This document shows, piece by piece, positions 5,720-8,957 of a DNA stretch of 8,957 bases (its first letter is position 1; each line of letters begins with the position of its first letter). A model generated the notes under the pieces. The model made no database searches. It saw only the letters and a list, made by a program, of their open reading frames with translations, and was not told where the DNA came from. Origin of the DNA: Bacteroidota bacterium (GTDB taxonomy: Bacteria > Bacteroidota > Bacteroidia > Chitinophagales > Chitinophagaceae). The stretch covers positions 1 to 8,957 of the forward strand of contig CANHNT010000064.1 of assembly GCA_947461985.1 (NCBI GenBank). The letters run 5' to 3'. Both the position numbers and the translations under genes were made by a program.

Positions 5720-5944
5720 ATGAATACAAAAATCACAACAACACTTCTGTTCTCATTATGCATCATTTGCATAATTTACCTAAACATGGAAAAAAATAAT
5801 TTTATCCAAATAACCTTTTTATGTTTAGGTGCTTCGCTATCATTTTTTATGAATATAGCAAAACCTAATTATCCTCCTCAAAAAAATAAAAAAAAGAAAG
5901 AAGCGTACATTTCAGATATAAATTATAGAGGTATAAAATCCTAA
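5720..5944 (+). CDS. Small two-helix membrane protein with lysine-rich tail, unknown function
   Basis: I do not recognise this 74-residue protein. Two hydrophobic segments, about 6-22 (TTTLLFSLCIICIIYLN) and 27-47 (NNFIQITFLCLGASLSFF), are separated by a short charged turn. A basic tail (QKNKKKKEAY) and a short hydrophilic end follow. The positive charge next to the second helix predicts a cytoplasmic C-terminus and an N-in/C-in hairpin. An in-frame ATG at 5654 would add 22 residues including a third hydrophobic stretch, but the TAATTTTG box lies inside that extension, so I prefer 5720. The gene diverges from the DUF502 gene and ends 38 bp before pheS, which has its own -7 box. Low-complexity A+T-rich coding makes a chance reading frame possible. 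Confidence 0.55.
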   Translation: MNTKITTTLLFSLCIICIIYLNMEKNNFIQITFLCLGASLSFFMNIAKPNYPPQKNKKKKEAYISDINYRGIKS

Positions 5945-5970
5945 TCTTACCTTTTATCATTGTACTGAAT

Positions 5971-5979
5971 TATATTTGC
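5971..5979 (+). promoter_or_regulatory. pheS promoter -7 element (TATATTTGC)
   Basis: TATATTTGC ends 3 nt before ATG 5983. It is the same nine bases, at the same distance, as in front of the DUF502 gene. It predicts a leaderless or nearly leaderless pheS mRNA. Confidence 0.6.
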
Positions 5980-5982
5980 CGA

Positions 5983-7011
5983 ATGCAACATATATTGGAT
6001 AAAATTGAAGAACTTAAAAACGAAATTCGTGAAGCTGCTATTCAAAATCAAGAAGATTTAGAAAAATACCGAATTCGTTTTTTAGGGACAAAAGGTTTAG
6101 TGAAAGAATTGATGGGTGAAATGAAAAATGTTTCTTCTGAATTGAAGAAAGATTTTGGGCTAAAAATGAATGAATTCAAAGTTTTTGCAGAAACAAAATA
6201 TACTGAATTTATAGATTCAACTGCAGAAAGTAAAGACCAAACATCAACTGTTGATTTTTCTCTTCCATCATATCCTTCTGAATTAGGTGCTCGGCATCCT
6301 ATTCAATTGACTATGAATAAAATGATTTCTATTTTTGAAAAAATAGGATTCAGTGTTGCTGAAGGTCCTGAAATTGAAGATGATTGGCATAATTTTAATG
6401 CGTTAAATTTACCTGAAAATCATCCTGCACGAGATATGCAGGACACATTTTATATTTCGAAAGATCCCGATTGGTTGTTGCGAACGCACACAAGCAGTGT
6501 TCAAGTTCGTGCTATGAAAGAAGGTAAATTACCAATTCGACAAATTTTTCCGGGTCGCGTATATCGTAATGAAACAATTTCTGCTCGTGCTCATTGCTTT
6601 TTTCATCAAATTGAAGGACTTTACATTGATGAGCATGTTTCATTTGCAGATTTAAAACAAACGCTCTATCATTTCGTAAAAGAAATGTTTGGCGGTGATG
6701 TAAAAGTTCGATTCCGCCCATCATACTTCCCATTTACAGAGCCTAGCGCCGAAATGGATGTGAGTTGTTTTATTTGTGACAGCAAAGGCTGTAATGTATG
6801 CAAACACACTGGTTGGGTCGAGATTTTGGGATGTGGAATGGTGCATCCAAATGTACTTTCTAATTGTGGTATTGACCCTGAAAAATATAATGGTTTTGCC
6901 TTTGGAATGGGTGTTGAAAGAACAACAATGATGCAATATGGTATTAAAGATATTCGAATATTATCGGAAAATGATATTCGTTTTTTAGCACAATTTCAAG
7001 GAGTTATATAA
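5983..7011 (+). CDS. pheS: Phenylalanine-tRNA ligase alpha subunit
   Basis: This 342-residue catalytic subunit charges tRNA-Phe as part of the alpha2-beta2 enzyme. Residues 1-80 form the N-terminal helical coiled-coil arm that contacts tRNA. The class II catalytic domain follows: motif 1 region ARHPIQLTMNKM with GFSVAEGPEIEDDWHNF (103-138), motif 2 region FPGRVYRNE with ARAHCFFHQIEGL (189-213), and motif 3 GMGVERTTM (308-316). The pocket segment GFAFG (304-308) keeps the Ala expected for Phe selectivity. A CxxC-x4-CxxC cluster (Cys262, 265, 270, 273) precedes TGWVEILGCGMVHP, as in typical bacterial PheS. The beta subunit gene pheT is not adjacent: a small DUF5679-like gene follows. That is not unusual in this phylum. 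The start is fixed by the family N-terminus and the -7 box. Confidence 0.97.
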   Translation: MQHILDKIEELKNEIREAAIQNQEDLEKYRIRFLGTKGLVKELMGEMKNVSSELKKDFGLKMNEFKVFAETKYTEFIDSTAESKDQTSTVDFSLPSYPSELGARHPIQLTMNKMISIFEKIGFSVAEGPEIEDDWHNFNALNLPENHPARDMQDTFYISKDPDWLLRTHTSSVQVRAMKEGKLPIRQIFPGRVYRNETISARAHCFFHQIEGLYIDEHVSFADLKQTLYHFVKEMFGGDVKVRFRPSYFPFTEPSAEMDVSCFICDSKGCNVCKHTGWVEILGCGMVHPNVLSNCGIDPEKYNGFAFGMGVERTTMMQYGIKDIRILSENDIRFLAQFQGVI

Positions 7012-7030
7012 AAAATATCAATTTTAGTAT

Positions 7031-7039
7031 TATATTTAC
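7031..7039 (+). promoter_or_regulatory. Possible -7 element for the DUF5679-like gene (TATATTTAC)
   Basis: TATATTTAC differs from TAnnTTTG by one base and lies 25 nt before ATG 7065. It allows separate transcription from pheS, but the match is weak. Confidence 0.35.
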
Positions 7040-7064
7040 TCGAACTATTAAAAATATTATAAAT

Positions 7065-7262
7065 ATGGCAAATGAAATCCATGCATATTGCATGAAAACT
7101 AAAGAGAAAAATGTTTTAATGAAAGATGCAATTATTACTCAAACTTCTAGAGGCGGTTATATGGCTCAAGGAAATGATGGTAATGGCAACAAAATGACAA
7201 CAATGCTTTCAAAAGCAAATGCGGAAGCAGCTGTAAAAGCTGGTCATGCTAAAATGGGCTAA
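7065..7262 (+). CDS. DUF5679-like small protein lacking most zinc-ribbon cysteines
   Basis: This protein has 65 residues: MANEIHAYCMKTKEKNVLMK, then a Gly/Asn-rich centre and a C-terminal helix (SKANAEAAVKAGHA). The opening AYCMKTKEK...MKDAIIT and the GGYMAQG...GNKM centre follow the frame of DUF5679 domains (YCVKCKxKxxMKxxxxxTMKNGRPAxxGxCPxCGxKM), which are small zinc ribbons. Here only Cys9 remains; the partner Cys is Thr12 and the second CxxC is replaced by NDGNGN. A zinc site is therefore unlikely, and the fold may be kept without metal. The function is unknown. Even codon use, an intact frame and a strong terminator right behind it argue for a real gene. The DUF5679 relation is my alignment by eye. 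Confidence 0.8.
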   Translation: MANEIHAYCMKTKEKNVLMKDAIITQTSRGGYMAQGNDGNGNKMTTMLSKANAEAAVKAGHAKMG

Positions 7263-7281
7263 TTTATTCCCTAAAAATATT

Positions 7282-7311
7282 AAACACCAACACTTGTTGG
7301 TGTTTTTTTTT
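7282..7311 (+). terminator. Rho-independent terminator after the DUF5679-like gene
   Basis: AAACACCAAC (7282-7291) and GTTGGTGTTT (7296-7305) form a perfect 10-bp stem with a 4-nt loop, running into nine T (7303-7311). It starts 19 bp after the stop codon and separates this gene from the epimerase gene. Confidence 0.92.
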
Positions 7312-7329
7312 ATTTACAGAAAAGCAATC

Positions 7330-7338
7330 TATTTTTAC
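7330..7338 (+). promoter_or_regulatory. Possible -7 element of the epimerase gene (TATTTTTAC)
   Basis: TATTTTTAC has TTTA in place of TTTG. It ends 3 nt before ATG 7342, the same spacing as in the pheS and DUF502 promoters. It follows the terminator, so a promoter is expected here. Confidence 0.4.
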
Positions 7339-7341
7339 AAA

Positions 7342-8313
7342 ATGATATTGATTACTGGTGCTTCAGGGTTAGTGGGTCTTCATTTAATTAAACAATTAAG
7401 TGAAGAGGAAATTCCTATTAGAGCGCTATATCATTCATCAATACCAAAATTTCTTGATGGCACTATTGAAAAAAATATTGAATGGTTTCAATGTGATCTG
7501 TTAGATATAATTTCATTAGAAATAGCATTTGCATCCATTACACATGTATATCATTGTGCTGCCATAATAAGCTATGACAAGCGTTTGCATGAAAAAATGA
7601 AAGAAATAAATATTGAAGGAACGGCCAATGTGGTTAATTTTTCAATTGAAAAAAACATTCAAAAATTAATTCACGTAAGCTCGATTGCTGCTGTTGGAAA
7701 AGAAGTTGATGGAAATGTGATAACAGAAAAAACAGAATGGGTAAAAGATGGAAATACCTCTGCTTATTCTGAAAGTAAATTTTTTGGCGAAATGGAAGTT
7801 TTTAGAGGAATTGGAGAAGGATTAAATGCGGCCATTATAAATCCTGCCATTATTTTGGGAGAAGGGAATTGGGATAAAAGCAGTAGTAATTTATTTAAAA
7901 TTGTGCATGCTGAATTTCCCTATTTCACAAATGGTGCATCGGCTTGGGTGGATGTAAAAGATGTTGTGAAAGCAATGATTTTATTAATGAAAAGCGAAAT
8001 CAATAATCAACGATTTATTTTAAGTGCTGGTAATTTTTCATTTAAAGAAATATTTACAATGATGGCTCAGTCGATGAATAAAAAACCTCCATATAAATTT
8101 GCTGCTAGATGGATGACAGAATTGGTTTGGCGTTTGACTTATATAGAAAGTATAATCACTGGCAAAGTTGCAACCATATCGAAGGAAACTGCACACAGTG
8201 CTCAACAAATTTCAAACTATGACAACTCGAAATTTTTAAAACAATTTCCGGATTTTAAATACGAAAAAATTGGAATTACAATTGATAGAATAGGAAAGAA
8301 TTTTGTATCCTAA
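7342..8313 (+). CDS. NAD(P)-dependent epimerase/reductase, extended short-chain dehydrogenase family
   Basis: This 323-residue protein has a Rossmann fold starting at the first residue: MILITGASGLVG carries the TGxxGxxG nucleotide-binding motif (5-12). The acidic CDLLD (51-55), the VYHCAA turn (69-74), HVSSIAAVG (111-119, catalytic Ser) and YSESK (142-146, catalytic Tyr and Lys) follow in the usual order. NPAIILGEGNW (168-178) and a WVDVKDVVKAM segment (202-212) match dihydroflavonol-4-reductase-like members. The substrate cannot be told; sugar, steroid-like or small aldehyde/ketone substrates are all used in this family. The same frame stays open upstream through the terminator of the preceding gene, but ATG 7342 is the only sensible start because the fold begins there. 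Its stop overlaps that of the winged-helix gene on the other strand by 4 bp. Confidence 0.9.
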   Translation: MILITGASGLVGLHLIKQLSEEEIPIRALYHSSIPKFLDGTIEKNIEWFQCDLLDIISLEIAFASITHVYHCAAIISYDKRLHEKMKEINIEGTANVVNFSIEKNIQKLIHVSSIAAVGKEVDGNVITEKTEWVKDGNTSAYSESKFFGEMEVFRGIGEGLNAAIINPAIILGEGNWDKSSSNLFKIVHAEFPYFTNGASAWVDVKDVVKAMILLMKSEINNQRFILSAGNFSFKEIFTMMAQSMNKKPPYKFAARWMTELVWRLTYIESIITGKVATISKETAHSAQQISNYDNSKFLKQFPDFKYEKIGITIDRIGKNFVS

Positions 8314-8603
8314 AGTCCTTTTATCATTTCTTCTAAAGCGGTTAAATGCTCTCTAAATGCTTTTTCTCCTAACTTAGTGATCATGTAGGTTGTATTCGTT
8401 TTTTTACCTATAAAACTTTTATTCACTTTTATGTATTTATTCTCTTCCAAAGGCTTAATGTGCGATGCTAAATTGCCATCTGTAACGTTTAATAGTTGTT
8501 TCAAAAAATTAAAATTTACATCTTCATTTACCATCAAAGCACTCATAATACCTAGCCGAATACGATGATCAAAAATTTTATTTAATTTTTCTATTGGATT
8601 CAT
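8310..8603 (-). CDS. Winged-helix transcriptional regulator (HTH_34 / ArsR-like)
   Basis: This 97-residue single-domain protein starts MNPIEKLNKIFDHRIRLGIMSALM. The winged-helix fold is clear: helices to about residue 40 (NFNFLKQLLNV), the recognition segment TDGNLASHIKPLEENKYI (about 41-58) and the wing VNKSFIGKKTNTTYMITKLG (59-78). A C-terminal dimerisation helix (FREHLTALEEMI) follows. This is the domain type labelled HTH_34. I chose ATG 8603 because family members begin MNPIEKL; a TTG at 8618 lies within a promoter-like AATATTTG. The gene is 49 bp behind a membrane protein gene on the same strand, probably one operon. In Bacteroidota such regulators often accompany membrane proteins, but the target is unknown. 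Confidence 0.88.
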   Translation of the reverse strand: MNPIEKLNKIFDHRIRLGIMSALMVNEDVNFNFLKQLLNVTDGNLASHIKPLEENKYIKVNKSFIGKKTNTTYMITKLGEKAFREHLTALEEMIKGL

Positions 8604-8652
8604 TTTGTGCGATGTCAAATATTAGATGTCAGACTTGTTTATATTTAATATT

Positions 8653-8957
8653 TTAATAACCATATTTTTTCCACATAGCAATGCCATAAATAATATGAAG
8701 TACTCCAAACCCTAATGACCAAAACAACAATCCTTGAGGAAAGAAAAATAATGAGATTATACCTAAAACAATTTGACTATAGCCTAAATATCGAACTTCG
8801 CCTAAAGTGTATTTGCTCCCATTCACTAATCCCAATCCATAAAAAAGCAAACAAGCAGATGAAATAAATTCTATATAATTATATTCAACTAATTTTAAAA
8901 TAAAAATACCTCCAACTAAAATAGGAAGAAGTGTATTAAATAATAAACGACGAACAG
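8653..8957 (-). CDS. C-terminal part of a multi-pass membrane protein, unknown function (cut by window edge)
   Basis: The frame is open from the right edge (first full codon at 8955) to TAA at 8655-8653, giving 101 residues with no supported start, so the gene begins outside the window. The visible part has four hydrophobic segments: LLFNTLLPILVGGIFILKLV, IEFISSACLLFYGLGLV, YLGYSQIVLGIISLFFF and GLLFWSLGFGVLHIIYGI. It ends with a basic WKKYGY. The pattern GLGLVNGSKYTLGEVRYLG followed by GFGVLHIIYGI looks like a conserved Bacteroidota membrane protein of unknown role that I have seen linked to winged-helix regulators; that recollection is unverified. A TTG at 8850 could start a shorter form, but it would remove two conserved-looking helices. 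Confidence 0.7.
   Translation of the reverse strand, partial: VRRLLFNTLLPILVGGIFILKLVEYNYIEFISSACLLFYGLGLVNGSKYTLGEVRYLGYSQIVLGIISLFFFPQGLLFWSLGFGVLHIIYGIAMWKKYGY

Noticed and set aside
5518..5772. - strand frame of 84 codons across the DUF502 start
   Set aside because: It overlaps the DUF502 N-terminus in another frame and the divergent promoter region; the protein is low-complexity.
6512..6936. - strand frames opposite pheS
   Set aside because: They lie entirely within the catalytic domain coding region of pheS and have no supporting motif.

Overview
The window is about 70% A+T and reads as chromosomal DNA of a member of the Bacteroidota. Four signs agree: TAnnTTTG-type -7 promoter elements in front of most genes, the near absence of Shine-Dalgarno sequences, a helicase C-terminus with the helix-turn-helix domain typical of that phylum, and a UbiA-like prenyltransferase of the kind used for menaquinone. 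I cannot place it below phylum from the sequence alone. No rRNA, tRNA, CRISPR array or transposase is visible.

Layout. (1) 2-784 (+) is the C-terminal end of a Pif1/RecD-like helicase cut by the window edge. It converges with dnaX across a 15-bp perfect palindrome at 798-830. (2) 991-2774 (-) is dnaX, split into two frames: residues 1-383 carry the clamp-loader ATPase, and the tau-specific C-terminus lies in the -1 frame. The two frames overlap only at a run of ten A. (3) 2788-3200 is a three-copy tandem array of about 123-150 bp units, each containing CCACAAAAG / CTTTTGTGG inverted arms. It sits between dnaX and a GxxExxY-family PD-(D/E)XK nuclease-like gene (3257-3670). (4) 3739-5029 (+) holds a UbiA-family prenyltransferase and ruvX, 10 bp apart. 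(5) 5019-5618 (-) is a DUF502 membrane protein whose 3' end overlaps ruvX. (6) 5720-7262 (+) holds a small two-helix membrane protein, pheS and a DUF5679-like small protein, closed by a clear rho-independent terminator at 7282-7311. (7) 7342-8313 (+) is an NAD-dependent epimerase/reductase. It overlaps tail to tail with a winged-helix regulator (8310-8603, -), which is probably co-transcribed behind a membrane protein cut by the right edge (8653-8957, -).

Most genes are housekeeping: replication (dnaX), RNA processing or recombination (ruvX), translation (pheS) and quinone synthesis (the UbiA family member). Two things deserve most attention. One is the A10 slippage site in dnaX, which would give a short gamma-like and a long tau-like clamp-loader subunit from one gene. 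The other is the pairing of a GxxExxY nuclease gene with a palindromic repeat array whose units include a copy of the dnaX promoter region. A further theme is that several genes have a -7 element only 3-7 nt before the start codon, which implies leaderless or near-leaderless mRNAs. I used this to choose several start codons.
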